A stretch of 64,000 nt of DNA. Origin: JAJDXO01 sp965207535. Lineage in GTDB: Bacteria > Pseudomonadota > Alphaproteobacteria > Rhodospirillales > UBA2165. The position numbers and the translations under genes are program-made. This document shows, piece after piece, positions 42,662 to 51,535 of the stretch (within the stretch, counting starts at the first letter, position 1; the number at the start of each line of letters is the position of its first letter). The stretch lies in assembly GCA_965207535.1 (NCBI GenBank), contig CBDBMR010000017.1, forward strand, positions 434,001-498,000. The letters are read 5' to 3'. A model generated the notes under the pieces. It had not been told where the DNA came from. It made no database searches and saw nothing but the letters and a program-made list of their open reading frames with translations.

Positions 42662-43318
42662 ATGGCTTGGGACAGAAACCAGATGGCCGCGCGGGCGGCG
42701 CAAAACCTCGAAGACGGCTTCTACGTCAATCTCGGTATCGGCATTCCGACCTTGGTCTCCAACTTCGTTCCCAAGGGGATGACCGTCAGCCTGCAGAGTG
42801 AAAACGGCATGCTGGGCATCGGCCCGTTCCCGTACGAGGGCGATGAGGACCCGGACCTGATCAATGCCGGCAAACAAACGGTGACCGAACTGCCGCAAAC
42901 CTCGTACTTCGACAGCGCCCAGAGCTTTGGGATGATCCGGGGCGGCCATATCGACCTCGCCATCCTCGGCGCCATGCAGGTCGCCCACAACGGCGATCTC
43001 GCCAACTGGATGATCCCCGGCAAGATGGTCAAGGGCATGGGCGGCGCCATGGATCTGGTGGCGGGCGTCAAGAAGGTGGTGGTGGTGATGGACCACACGG
43101 CCAAGGACGGCTCGTCCAAGTTCCTCGAACGCTGCAACCTGCCGCTTACCGGCACGCAGGTGGTCGATCAGCTGATTACCGATCTGGGCGTCTTCGAGAT
43201 CGACAAGCGGGCCGGTCACGCGACACTGGTGGAACTCGCCGACGGCGTCGATCTCGAGGAAGTCAACGCCAAGACCGAGGCCTCTTTCGACATCGCGCCG
43301 GCCCTGAAGGCGGCTTAA
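42662..43318 (+). CDS. scoB: 3-oxoacid CoA-transferase, subunit B
   Basis: This 218-residue beta subunit carries the catalytic glutamate in SENGMLGIGPFP (about residue 49), followed by GGHIDLAILGAMQV and KVVVVMDHTAKDG. Together with subunit A it activates short-chain 3-oxoacids for beta-oxidation, feeding acetyl-CoA to central metabolism including the glyoxylate shunt. Confidence 0.93.
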   Translation: MAWDRNQMAARAAQNLEDGFYVNLGIGIPTLVSNFVPKGMTVSLQSENGMLGIGPFPYEGDEDPDLINAGKQTVTELPQTSYFDSAQSFGMIRGGHIDLAILGAMQVAHNGDLANWMIPGKMVKGMGGAMDLVAGVKKVVVVMDHTAKDGSSKFLERCNLPLTGTQVVDQLITDLGVFEIDKRAGHATLVELADGVDLEEVNAKTEASFDIAPALKAA

Positions 43319-43348
43319 CCCCTGCCGGAACCGGCGCCTCCGCCATCG

Positions 43349-44266
43349 TTGGGCCGAGAATCCGCTCTGCCGCCGGCGATCCGCGGCGCATTGTGGATGC
43401 TGCTCGCCGGCGTCCTGTTCTCATTCATGAGCCTGTCGATCCGCTTCGCGGTGCAGGAGGTGCATGTCCTGCAGACGGTATTCTTTCGCAACATCGTCAA
43501 CCTGCTGATCATGCTGCCGCTGTTCTGGCACATCGGATTCGAACACTTGAGAACGAAGCGGCCGGTGATACACGGCCTTCGCGGCCTGTCGGCCGTCGGC
43601 TCGCAGTTCCTGTGGTTCACCGGCATTTCACTGATCCCCTTGGCGACGGCGACGTCCCTGACCTTTACCGCGCCGCTGTTCGCCACCTTGGGCGCAGCCC
43701 TGTTTCTGCCCGAAGTGGTGCGCCTCCGGCGCTGGATCGCCGTCTTCGCCGGCTTCATCGGCACACTGATCATTCTCAGGCCGGGTATCGAGGCCGTTTC
43801 GGTCCCGGCGCTGATGATGATCGGCGGCGCCGTGTTCGTCGCGACGTCGACCCTGCTCATCAAGACGCTGAGCCGCACCGAGCACCCCGACACCATCGTC
43901 TTCTATTTGGCGGTGGTTTCGACGCCCATCTCCCTGGTGCCGGCGATGCTGGTCTGGACCTGGCCGCCCATCGAGACTTGGTTTTGGCTGATCATGATCG
44001 GCGTGACGGCAACCGCCGCACACCAGGCCATGACCCGCTCCTTTGCAGCCGCCGACGCAAGCGCCGTGCTGCCCTACGATTATTCGCGGCTGATCTTCAC
44101 CTCGATTTTAGCTTTCTTCGCCTTCGCCGAGATCCCCGATATCTGGACCTGGGTCGGCGGCGGGGTAATCTTCCTTTCCAGTCTCTATATCTCCCGGCGG
44201 GAGGCCAAAGCGGCCAAAACGGAAGGCCTGCCCACGACCAAGGCAGCCACCCAGGACAGCACCTAA
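43349..44266 (+). CDS. EamA/DMT-family transporter
   Basis: This 305-residue membrane protein has ten predicted helices in two EamA halves. The first begins WMLLAGVLFSFMSLSIRFAVQEV, and the second contains MIGVTATAAHQAMTRSFAAADASAVLPYDYSRL with the typical small-residue pattern. It is a presumed metabolite exporter. The start is a TTG at 43349 without a clear ribosome binding site, so the N terminus is uncertain. It overlaps the PCD gene by 4 bp convergently. Confidence 0.8.
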   Translation: MGRESALPPAIRGALWMLLAGVLFSFMSLSIRFAVQEVHVLQTVFFRNIVNLLIMLPLFWHIGFEHLRTKRPVIHGLRGLSAVGSQFLWFTGISLIPLATATSLTFTAPLFATLGAALFLPEVVRLRRWIAVFAGFIGTLIILRPGIEAVSVPALMMIGGAVFVATSTLLIKTLSRTEHPDTIVFYLAVVSTPISLVPAMLVWTWPPIETWFWLIMIGVTATAAHQAMTRSFAAADASAVLPYDYSRLIFTSILAFFAFAEIPDIWTWVGGGVIFLSSLYISRREAKAAKTEGLPTTKAATQDST

Positions 44267-44553
44267 CCGGCGATACCGTCGATAAACCGGGCGAGCGCCA
44301 CGTCGCGCGCCGAGAGTCCACCCGCGTCGTGGGTGGAAAGGGTGATCTCGACCCGGTTGTAGACGTTGAACCATTCGGGATGATGGTCCGCCTGATCGGC
44401 CTTGATCGCCACCCGGGTCATGAAGCCGAAGGCCTCGTTGAAATCGGAAAACGTCAGCGTTCGTTGGATCGCATCCCGGCCGTCCACCTCGGACCAGCCG
44501 CTGAGTTCGGCAAGCGCCGCCGCGCGTTCGTCGGACGTCAGCTTCTCAACCAT
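44263..44553 (-). CDS. phhB: 4a-hydroxytetrahydrobiopterin dehydratase (PCD/DCoH)
   Basis: This 96-residue pterin-4a-carbinolamine dehydratase has FGFMTRVAIKADQADHHPEWFNVYNRVEITLSTHDAGGLS, containing the active-site H-H-P-E-W and T-H-D motifs. It recycles the pterin cofactor of aromatic amino acid hydroxylases. No hydroxylase gene is in the window. Confidence 0.92.
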   Translation of the reverse strand: MVEKLTSDERAAALAELSGWSEVDGRDAIQRTLTFSDFNEAFGFMTRVAIKADQADHHPEWFNVYNRVEITLSTHDAGGLSARDVALARFIDGIAG

Positions 44554-44648
44554 CGGCGTCTCCTCAAGTAATTTCCGGTTCGATTGCGGTCATTCAGGAC
44601 TCGCACGGGTTGGCTGCAAGATCAAGCGAGACTAGGTAAGATATCGCC

Positions 44649-45044
44649 ATGGCCGCGCAAAACCCGCATGCCGATGCCGACCGGATCGCCGAGATCGCGG
44701 CCGAAGAGCTGACGAAACTGCCGGAACCCTTCCGGAGCTGCGTCAACAACGTGGCGTTCTTCGTCAACGATTTCGCCGATCCCGAGATCCTGGATGACAT
44801 GGGCATCGAGAGCCCCTACGACCTCCTGGGCCTCTATTCGGGCGTCTCCATGGACGTCGCCAGCGTCAACGACGTCGCCCACGATCTGGACCGCGTCTTC
44901 CTCTACCGCCGGCCGTTGCTGGCCTACATCGAGGACACGGGTGAAGAACTGGCGCACGCGGTCCGCCATGTGCTGATCCACGAGATCGGCCACCACTTCG
45001 GCTTCTCCGACGAAGACATGGAAGCCATCGAATCGGCGGGCTAG
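44649..45044 (+). CDS. Zincin-like metallopeptidase family protein
   Basis: This 131-residue member of the small minimal-gluzincin/DUF1025 family has the zinc motif H-E-I-G-H-H in VLIHEIGHHFGFSDEDME near the C terminus. The middle part (LGLYSGVSM...VFLYRRPLLAYI) matches the family. The role is unknown. The stop overlaps convergently with the uracil-DNA glycosylase gene by 4 bp. Confidence 0.85.
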   Translation: MAAQNPHADADRIAEIAAEELTKLPEPFRSCVNNVAFFVNDFADPEILDDMGIESPYDLLGLYSGVSMDVASVNDVAHDLDRVFLYRRPLLAYIEDTGEELAHAVRHVLIHEIGHHFGFSDEDMEAIESAG

Positions 45045-45619
45045 CGTAATAGCGCCGTCACCCGCTTCCTCAATTCGGGCAGCAACTCCCTCTCGAACCA
45101 GGGGTTTTTCTTCTGCCAGCCGGTGGTGCGCCAACTCGGGTGCGGCGTTGGAATGCGGCCGGGCAGATAAGCCCGCCAGTTGGCGACGGTTGCGGTCAGC
45201 GTCTTCCCGGCCCGATCCCCCAGGTAGTAGCCTTGCGCATACATGCCGACCAGCAACCTCAGTTCGATATTGGGGAGGTGGGCAAAGATCGGCGCGTGCC
45301 ATTCGGGCCGGGGCGGCTTGTCGCCGCCGCGCTCGAACCGGCCGGGATAGCAAAACCCCATGGGCACGATGGCGATCCGCGCGGGGTCGTAGAACGTCTC
45401 CTTGTCCATCCGCAGCCAGGCCCTGAGCCGGTCGCCGGAGGCATCGTTCCACGGTATTCCGCTCTCGTGCACCTTGGTGCCCGGGGCCTGCCCGATGATG
45501 GCGATGCGGGCGCCCCGCCCGGCCCGCACCACCGGCCGGGGACCCAGCGGCAGATGCGCCTCGCAGATTCGGCAGGCCTCGACCCTTTCCAGCAGCTGAT
45601 CCAAATTGCCCTTAGCCAT
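45041..45619 (-). CDS. Uracil-DNA glycosylase family protein
   Basis: This 192-residue UDG-superfamily protein has motif 1 IIGQAPGTKVHESGIPWNDASGDRLRAWL and motif 2 IPTPHPSWRTTGWQ. A cysteine pair C-x2-C (ACRICE) is at the N terminus. The layout matches the short-form family that differs from Ung, so its base specificity is not certain. The start overlaps the end of thpR; ATG 45628 is also possible. Confidence 0.87.
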   Translation of the reverse strand: MAKGNLDQLLERVEACRICEAHLPLGPRPVVRAGRGARIAIIGQAPGTKVHESGIPWNDASGDRLRAWLRMDKETFYDPARIAIVPMGFCYPGRFERGGDKPPRPEWHAPIFAHLPNIELRLLVGMYAQGYYLGDRAGKTLTATVANWRAYLPGRIPTPHPSWRTTGWQKKNPWFERELLPELRKRVTALLR

Positions 45620-46172
45620 TTGGCCCATCCCGCCCCGGCGCAAGGGGGTAGTCCGCGATGACCTCGTAGTGGGCGCCCTTTTTGCTGAGATGGCTCCGAA
45701 ACAGCTGGAACGACGGCGGCGTGAAGGGCGTCAGCCGAAGGCCGTCATGGGCCTGGAGATAGGGCTGTACGCCGGCCAGCGGCGCACGCTTGAGGCGCGC
45801 CAACGTCACATGCGGCTTGAACTTTCTGGTTTCGGCCGGCCCGCCGGCCTGCGCCACGGCCGTTTCGATGCGGTCGCGAAGCGCCGACAAGGGATCATCG
45901 GGCGCCACGCCCGCCCAAACGGCGCGCACCTTGTTGCGGCTCTCGAAACATCCGATTCCCTCGATGGCGACATTCGGCGGCGCGCCGCGCACCGCCGACA
46001 GCGCCGCATCCACATCCTCGGCCATCCCCTCATCGACCTCGCCGATGAATTTGAGGGTCACGTGATAGTCCCGGGGCTCCACCCAGCGGGCGCCCTGGAG
46101 TCCGGCCCGAAGCCCGGCCAGCCGCTCCCGGAGGCTCTCGGGCAGCGCGATTCCGGCGAATATCCGCAGCAT
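45612..46172 (-). CDS. thpR: RNA 2',3'-cyclic phosphodiesterase
   Basis: This 186-residue LigT/2H phosphoesterase carries the two histidine motifs HVTLKFIGE (about residue 42) and HVTLARL (about 127). It opens 2',3'-cyclic phosphates of RNA to 2'-phosphates. It starts 9 bp after the FIST gene stop and overlaps the downstream glycosylase gene, suggesting a single transcript. Confidence 0.9.
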   Translation of the reverse strand: MLRIFAGIALPESLRERLAGLRAGLQGARWVEPRDYHVTLKFIGEVDEGMAEDVDAALSAVRGAPPNVAIEGIGCFESRNKVRAVWAGVAPDDPLSALRDRIETAVAQAGGPAETRKFKPHVTLARLKRAPLAGVQPYLQAHDGLRLTPFTPPSFQLFRSHLSKKGAHYEVIADYPLAPGRDGPNG

Positions 46173-46181
46173 GCGCCCGGC

Positions 46182-47288
46182 CTAGAGGAAAAGAGTGAGT
46201 ACGCCGGTATAGGCGTAGAGGCGGTCATTGGAAATCTCGCCATTGGCATAGAAGCCGATGACCGGCACGTCGCCCAACGCCTCGGCGACGATCTCCATCT
46301 CCTTGTTCAGCCCATCGAATGTATTGGGTCCGCGGGCGATGCAGGAAACATAGACCGCGCCTTTGGCCGCGCCGCCGGCACGGGACACGAGCCCGGCGGT
46401 CATGTTGCGAAGGTCTTCCTCGGCGGCCTTGGGATCCCGGCGGACGAACATCAGCCGGTCGCCGGGCTCTACGGTTTCGGCGATGGCCAAAAGGCCGCGC
46501 TCGGCATCCAGCCCGATCAGATTGCGGACCAGATAGTCGCCGGTGTCACTGCCGCTGACCGGAATGGCCGCGTGGATCAGCCCGGCGAGACGTTCCAGAT
46601 CCTCGGCCAACTCGCGGCCCACGTCGTCGACGAAAACCTCATAGGCCGGGCGGCCGTCGAGCTCGACGATGATGTTGTCCTCGCATTGGGTGATTTCATG
46701 AATGCCGGCCACCGGCGAACAGCCCTGGCTCAGCGATGTCGCCACCGCCACGTCCGGCGCGAACACCACCCCGGACACGCCGCCGCCGGTAACGCCGTTG
46801 GCGATCTGGTGGTCGGCCCGGTTGGACGCGGTCAGGCCGCCGACCAGAAACCCCTGCCCCTGGTCGGTGAGCGCCCGGATCAGCGCCGGCGTCCCGGGTG
46901 CCCGGCTATCGGCATGGACCAGGCCGAACGCCGGGCCGCTCAACAGGCTAGACGGGCCCGGCGCCGCTATCCCGGCAAAGTCCTCGGGGGCGATGTGCGG
47001 GCAGACCGCGAACGCGCCGTCCGCCATGTCGGCCACCATCACCGCCAACGCCGGCTCGTCGAAGAAGGCCCGCGGGCCGGCGACAACCCCCATGCCGATG
47101 CTGCCGACCCAGTCCCGGATACCGGTGCCGTCGCGGAGCGCCGCCTCGATTTGGTGCAAATGATCCGCGTGATGTTCGGTGGCGTAGACGAATCCCGGCC
47201 CCGAAACCCCGTCCAGGGACCCCAGCGCGCGAAGGCACTCGACAACGGCGTCCTGCCATTCGCCGGCGGCGTGCGTGCTTTCGAACAT
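46182..47288 (-). CDS. FIST-domain signal transduction protein
   Basis: This 368-residue cytosolic protein contains FIST N and C domains, found in bacterial sensory proteins thought to bind small ligands such as amino acids. Recognisable segments are VGSIGMGVVAG, VGGLTASNRADHQIANG (the ligand-pocket glycine region), GVSGVVFAPDVAVATSLSQGC and the C-terminal IGFYANGEISNDRLYAYTGVLTLF. It lies just after tesA (1 bp) and before thpR. Confidence 0.87.
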   Translation of the reverse strand: MFESTHAAGEWQDAVVECLRALGSLDGVSGPGFVYATEHHADHLHQIEAALRDGTGIRDWVGSIGMGVVAGPRAFFDEPALAVMVADMADGAFAVCPHIAPEDFAGIAAPGPSSLLSGPAFGLVHADSRAPGTPALIRALTDQGQGFLVGGLTASNRADHQIANGVTGGGVSGVVFAPDVAVATSLSQGCSPVAGIHEITQCEDNIIVELDGRPAYEVFVDDVGRELAEDLERLAGLIHAAIPVSGSDTGDYLVRNLIGLDAERGLLAIAETVEPGDRLMFVRRDPKAAEEDLRNMTAGLVSRAGGAAKGAVYVSCIARGPNTFDGLNKEMEIVAEALGDVPVIGFYANGEISNDRLYAYTGVLTLFL

Positions 47289-47289
47289 C

Positions 47290-47991
47290 CTAGCGGCTCC
47301 CCTGGTTTTCCGCTTGGCCGCCGGGAGCCGAGTTGATGAGCTTGATCACCGACGGCAGCATTCGCTCGACGATGACATCGACCCCGGCGGCGTTGGGATG
47401 GATGCCGTCCGGCTGGTTCAGCTCCCGCTCCGCCGCCACCCCGTCGAGAAAGAACGGATACAGCAGCGCCGAATGTTTGGCCGCCACTTCGGGGAACACC
47501 GCATTGAACTCGGCGCCGAATTCCCGGCCCAGGTTGGGCGGCGCCATCATGCCGGCAACCATCGCCGGAATTTTCTTGTCCGAAAGCTTCTTCAAGATCG
47601 CGTCCATATTCGACCGGGTTTCCGCCGGTTCCAGGCCGCGAAGCCCGTCATTCCCGCCGAGCGCCACGATGGCGACATTCGGCTTGTCGGCGAGCGCCCA
47701 ATCGAGCCGCGCCAACCCGCCGGCGGTGGTGTCGCCGGAAACCCCGGCGTCGATGACCTCCACCTGGTACCCTTCGGCAAGCAGCGCCCGGGCGAGCTTG
47801 GTGGTGAATGCATCCTCCTTGGGCAACCCGAATCCCGCGGTCAGGCTGTCGCCGAGCGCCAATAGACGGACGGAATCGGCTGCGTCTCCCGTTCTGGCCA
47901 TCAGTAAAAAGGCAGCGAGAAGCACGAAAACCGGCGAGATAGCCCTTGCCCGGGGCGAAATCCCCGACCTATTTAAGCCCTTAAATTCCAT
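47290..47991 (-). CDS. tesA: GDSL-type arylesterase / lysophospholipase (TesA-like)
   Basis: This 233-residue secreted SGNH hydrolase has a signal peptide (SPVFVLLAAFLLMARTGDA). The four blocks are present: LALGDSLTAGFG (nucleophile Ser in GDSL), VSGDTTAG (Gly), ALGGNDGLRG (Asn) and DGIHPNAAG (Asp/His). It hydrolyses thioesters or lysophospholipids in the periplasm. It is divergent from an ABC transporter pair, the same context as E. coli tesA/ybbA-ybbP. Confidence 0.93.
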   Translation of the reverse strand: MEFKGLNRSGISPRARAISPVFVLLAAFLLMARTGDAADSVRLLALGDSLTAGFGLPKEDAFTTKLARALLAEGYQVEVIDAGVSGDTTAGGLARLDWALADKPNVAIVALGGNDGLRGLEPAETRSNMDAILKKLSDKKIPAMVAGMMAPPNLGREFGAEFNAVFPEVAAKHSALLYPFFLDGVAAERELNQPDGIHPNAAGVDVIVERMLPSVIKLINSAPGGQAENQGSR

Positions 47992-48005
47992 ATGCGGTGT
48001 TTACG

Positions 48006-48836
48006 ATGAATGCGCCCGATAAGATGTCCACGAATATTCATACCAATTTGGCCGAAAAAGCGACCGACTCAATGACTGCCAATGGGACCGCCGAAGGGAC
48101 CGCCGATAGCGCCGATCTTTCGATCCTCATGGATGATGTGCGGCTCACCCTGACCAGCGCCGCGGGAGAGGTCAATATTCTTCGCGGCCTTGATCTCCGT
48201 GTTGCGGCGGGCGAAGCCATCGGTGTCGTCGGCCCGTCCGGCGGCGGCAAGTCGACCATGATCATGATCATTGCCGGGCTGGAACGGGCCACCTCGGGCA
48301 TTGTGAAGACCGCGGGCGTCGATCTCGCCTCGTTGAGCGAAGACGATCTGGCGCTCTTCCGCCGCGACCGGATCGGCATCGTGTTTCAGGATTTTCACCT
48401 CATCCCGATCATGACGGCGCTGGAAAACGTCGCCGTGCCGCTGGAGTTTGCCGGCAAACCGGACGCCTTCGCCGTGGCCGAAGCACAACTGGAAGCCGTG
48501 GGGCTCGGCCATCGTCTGACCCACTACCCCGGCCAATTGTCGGGCGGCGAGCAGCAGCGCGTGGCGCTCGCCCGGGCTTTTGCCGTCGAGCCGGCGATCC
48601 TGCTCGCCGATGAGCCCACCGGCAATCTGGATCGCGCGACCGGCACGGCGGTGATGGACCTGCTGTTCGACCTGCATGACCGGTCGGGAACGACCCTCGT
48701 GCTGATCAGTCACGATCCCAAGCTGGCGGCCCGATGCGACCGTATCGTCACGCTTACCGACGGCCGGATCGTCGGCGAGGAGATTCCGGCCCACGCGCAA
48801 GACCGCGGTCCGGAACAGGGGGTCGCCTCCGCATGA
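48006..48836 (+). CDS. ybbA: ABC transporter ATP-binding protein (YbbA/LolD-like)
   Basis: This 276-residue ATPase has Walker A GPSGGGKSTM, the Q-loop FQDFHLIPIMTALENV, the signature LSGGEQQRVALARA, Walker B ILLADEPTGNLD and the H-loop ISHD. The N-terminal 40 residues (rich in Thr, Asn, Ala) are outside the family, so an internal ATG such as 48072 could be the real start. ATG 48006 lies 14 bp from the divergent tesA start. It overlaps the permease gene by 4 bp (ATGA). Confidence 0.92.
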   Translation: MNAPDKMSTNIHTNLAEKATDSMTANGTAEGTADSADLSILMDDVRLTLTSAAGEVNILRGLDLRVAAGEAIGVVGPSGGGKSTMIMIIAGLERATSGIVKTAGVDLASLSEDDLALFRRDRIGIVFQDFHLIPIMTALENVAVPLEFAGKPDAFAVAEAQLEAVGLGHRLTHYPGQLSGGEQQRVALARAFAVEPAILLADEPTGNLDRATGTAVMDLLFDLHDRSGTTLVLISHDPKLAARCDRIVTLTDGRIVGEEIPAHAQDRGPEQGVASA

Positions 48837-51361
48837 GCAACCTGGCGCTCGCCGCCCGTTTCGCCCGCCGTGAGCTCCGTGGCGGCCTCCGGGGATTCCG
48901 GGTCTTCGTCATCTGTCTGACCCTCGGCGTCGCGGCCATCGCCGGGGTGGGCAGCGTCTCGGAATCGGTAACCGGCGGCATCGAGCGCGATGCGCGGAGC
49001 CTCCTCGGCGGCGACATCTCGCTGCGCCTGCTGCACCGTCCCGTCACGGCGGCGCAGCGCAGCTATATTTCGGACCGGGGCGATCTGTCCGAAGTCATCG
49101 AGATGCGCGCCATGGCCCGCTCCGCAGGTGACCGGGCCGCCAAACGTTCCCTGGTCGAACTCAAGGCGGTCGACGGCGCCTATCCCCTGGTCGGCACCCT
49201 GGAAACCGAGTCGGGCGAGGAACTCGGAGCCGTATTGGCCCGGAGGGACGGCCTCTGGGGCGCGGCGGTGGAGCAAAACCTGCTCGCCAAGCTTGGTCTC
49301 GAGATCGGCGGCGAACTCCGCATCGGAGAAGCCACCTTCCGGATCAATTCCGTCATCGAGCGGGAGCCGGACCGGGTGGCCACGATCATGAGCTTCGGCC
49401 CGCGGGTGATGGTCCCCAAGGCGGGCCTGGAGGAAACCGGCCTCATCCAGCCGGGCAGTTTGATCCGCTACCGCTATCGGATCGCCATCGACGAGAACGC
49501 CGACGTGAAGGCATGGGTGGATGACGTCAACCAGGCGTTCCCCGAGGCCGGCTGGCGGGTCAACGACCGCTCCCGCGCCGCACCGGGCCTGCAGCGCTTC
49601 ATCGACCGGCTGACCCTGTTCCTGGGCTTCGTCGGCCTGACCACCCTCCTGGTGGGCGGGATCGGCGTTTCCAACGCCGTCGGCAGCTATCTCGACGGCA
49701 AGACGTCCGTCATCGCCACCTTCAAGTGCCTGGGCGCCCCGGCGAACCTGGTGTTCAAGATCTATCTGATCCAGGTCCTTGTGCTGGCGCTGCTCGGAAT
49801 ACTCCTGGGCGTCGTCATCGGCGGGGTTGCGCCGATGCTTGCCGGCAGCGCCCTCAACGATCTGCTGCCGGTGGAGCTGACCGTCGCCTTGTTCCCCAAG
49901 TCATTGATTTTGGCCGCGATTTTCGGCGTGTTGGTGTCTCTCACATTTGCGCTTTGGCCCTTGGCGCGCACCCAGGACATTCCCCCCACGCACCTTTTCC
50001 GGGCCAAGGTGGCGGCGGAAAAAGCGTGGCCGCACAGGGGCTACGTGACCGCCACCGCGGTCACCGCCGTGCTGCTGGCGGGCCTGATCATCGCCACCGC
50101 CGACCGCGCCAATTTCGCCATGTGGTTCGTCGGCGGCGCGGCTGTCGCCCTCTTGTTGCTGAAGGGCGCTTCGATGCTGGTGATCAAGGGCGCATCGAAA
50201 CTCAACAACATCCGCCAGACCGAATTGCGCCTCGCCATTTCGAACCTCCACCGGCCCGGAGCCACGACGGGCAGCGTGGTCGTGTCCCTCGGGCTCGGGC
50301 TGACGGTGCTGGTGGCCATCGCCCTGATCGAAGGCAATATCTCCCGTCAGGTCAACGAACGCCTGCCCGATCAGGCGCCGGCCTTCTTTTTTCTCGATAT
50401 TCAGCCGACACAGGTCGCGGCCTTCGACCGGACGGTGAACGGCGTCGAAGGCACCGGAGACTTCATGCGCTCGGCCACCTTGCGCGGGCGCATCGTCCGC
50501 ATCGACGGGGATCCGGTGAACCGGCGGCGGATCGGTTCAGGATCCCGATGGGCGGTCCGCGGCGACCGGGCGCTCACCTACTCGGCGGTCCCCCTGGAGG
50601 GATCCAAGATCGTCGCCGGCGAGTGGTGGCCCGCCGATTACAGCGGTCCGCCCAAGATTTCGCTGGACGAGGAAATCGCCCGGGACTTCGGCGTCGGTCT
50701 CGGCGACACGCTGACCCTCAATATCCTGGGCCGGGAGGTCACGGCGGAAATCGCCTCGCTCCGGGAGATCGACTGGCGGAGCCTGCGGTTCGATTTCGCC
50801 ATAATTTTCGCGCCCGGGACGTTGGAGAACGCGCCCCACACCCATATCGCCGCCATTCAGGCGCCGAAAAGCCTGGAAGACCGGATCGAAGCCTCGGTCT
50901 CCGACCGGTTCGCCAATATTTCCGTGGTGCGGGTCCGCGAAGCCCTTCAGGCGGCAGCCAACATCGTCGCCGGCGTCGGCACCGCGGTGCGCGCCACCGC
51001 CTCCATCACCATCGTCGCCGGCGCCATCGTGCTGGCGGGCGCGGTGGCGGCGGGACGGCGGCGGCGGATATATGATGCGGTGGTGTTCAAGGTATTGGGC
51101 GCGACCCGGGCCTCGGTCACCCGCGCCTTCCTGATCGAGTATGGATTGTTGGGCCTCGCCACCGGGCTCATCGCGGCGGTGATCGGGTCCGTTACCGCCT
51201 GGGCGGTGGTCGTTTTCATGATGGAGGCCGACTGGGTGTTTATTCCGGAAACCGTCGCCGTCACACTCGCCCTCTGTCTTGCGGTAACGCTGTTTATCGG
51301 CTTCGCGGGCACCTGGCGGGCCTTGGGCCAGAAGGCGGGACCCCTGCTGCGCAACGAATGA
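48833..51361 (+). CDS. ybbP: ABC transporter permease (YbbP-like, FtsX domains)
   Basis: This 842-residue permease has an N-terminal anchor (RGFRVFVICLTLGVAAIAG), a long periplasmic region, FtsX-type helices around residues 255-400, a second periplasmic domain and a final FtsX domain from about 715. That layout is shared with YbbP and LolC/E-like exporters. It pairs with the upstream ATPase and is thought to move lipids or proteins with TesA's help, but function is inferred. It starts in an ATGA overlap. Confidence 0.9.
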   Translation: MSNLALAARFARRELRGGLRGFRVFVICLTLGVAAIAGVGSVSESVTGGIERDARSLLGGDISLRLLHRPVTAAQRSYISDRGDLSEVIEMRAMARSAGDRAAKRSLVELKAVDGAYPLVGTLETESGEELGAVLARRDGLWGAAVEQNLLAKLGLEIGGELRIGEATFRINSVIEREPDRVATIMSFGPRVMVPKAGLEETGLIQPGSLIRYRYRIAIDENADVKAWVDDVNQAFPEAGWRVNDRSRAAPGLQRFIDRLTLFLGFVGLTTLLVGGIGVSNAVGSYLDGKTSVIATFKCLGAPANLVFKIYLIQVLVLALLGILLGVVIGGVAPMLAGSALNDLLPVELTVALFPKSLILAAIFGVLVSLTFALWPLARTQDIPPTHLFRAKVAAEKAWPHRGYVTATAVTAVLLAGLIIATADRANFAMWFVGGAAVALLLLKGASMLVIKGASKLNNIRQTELRLAISNLHRPGATTGSVVVSLGLGLTVLVAIALIEGNISRQVNERLPDQAPAFFFLDIQPTQVAAFDRTVNGVEGTGDFMRSATLRGRIVRIDGDPVNRRRIGSGSRWAVRGDRALTYSAVPLEGSKIVAGEWWPADYSGPPKISLDEEIARDFGVGLGDTLTLNILGREVTAEIASLREIDWRSLRFDFAIIFAPGTLENAPHTHIAAIQAPKSLEDRIEASVSDRFANISVVRVREALQAAANIVAGVGTAVRATASITIVAGAIVLAGAVAAGRRRRIYDAVVFKVLGATRASVTRAFLIEYGLLGLATGLIAAVIGSVTAWAVVVFMMEADWVFIPETVAVTLALCLAVTLFIGFAGTWRALGQKAGPLLRNE

Positions 51362-51442
51362 GCTCACTCGCGGGGATGAAATTTCATCATATTTTATCGG
51401 GGTTTGTCCGCATTAAATCTGCGTAAGGGGGACCGGTTTCCC

Positions 51443-51470
51443 TTGATACGGAATCGAATTCTGACATATT
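51443..51470 (+). promoter_or_regulatory. Probable promoter of the Bax-inhibitor-1 gene
   Basis: TTGATA (51443-51448) with CATATT at 51465-51470 (16-bp spacer) is a fair promoter about 65 bp before the gene. A palindrome GATGAAATTTCATC (51375-51388) lies upstream, after the permease stop. No other feature was seen in the 174-bp spacer. Confidence 0.4.
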
Positions 51471-51535
51471 AAGGACCACGGAAATCCGCCCATGCGGGCG
51501 GGTGGACCATGAGAAATTTCAGAGGGTTGTAAAAA

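Noticed and set aside
41816..43219. 467-codon reverse frame over the CoA-transferase genes
   Set aside because: Spans two clearly coding genes antisense; no recognisable motifs.
49726..51075. Alternative forward frame inside ybbP
   Set aside because: Arg/Gly/His-rich translation typical of a shifted frame in GC-rich coding DNA.
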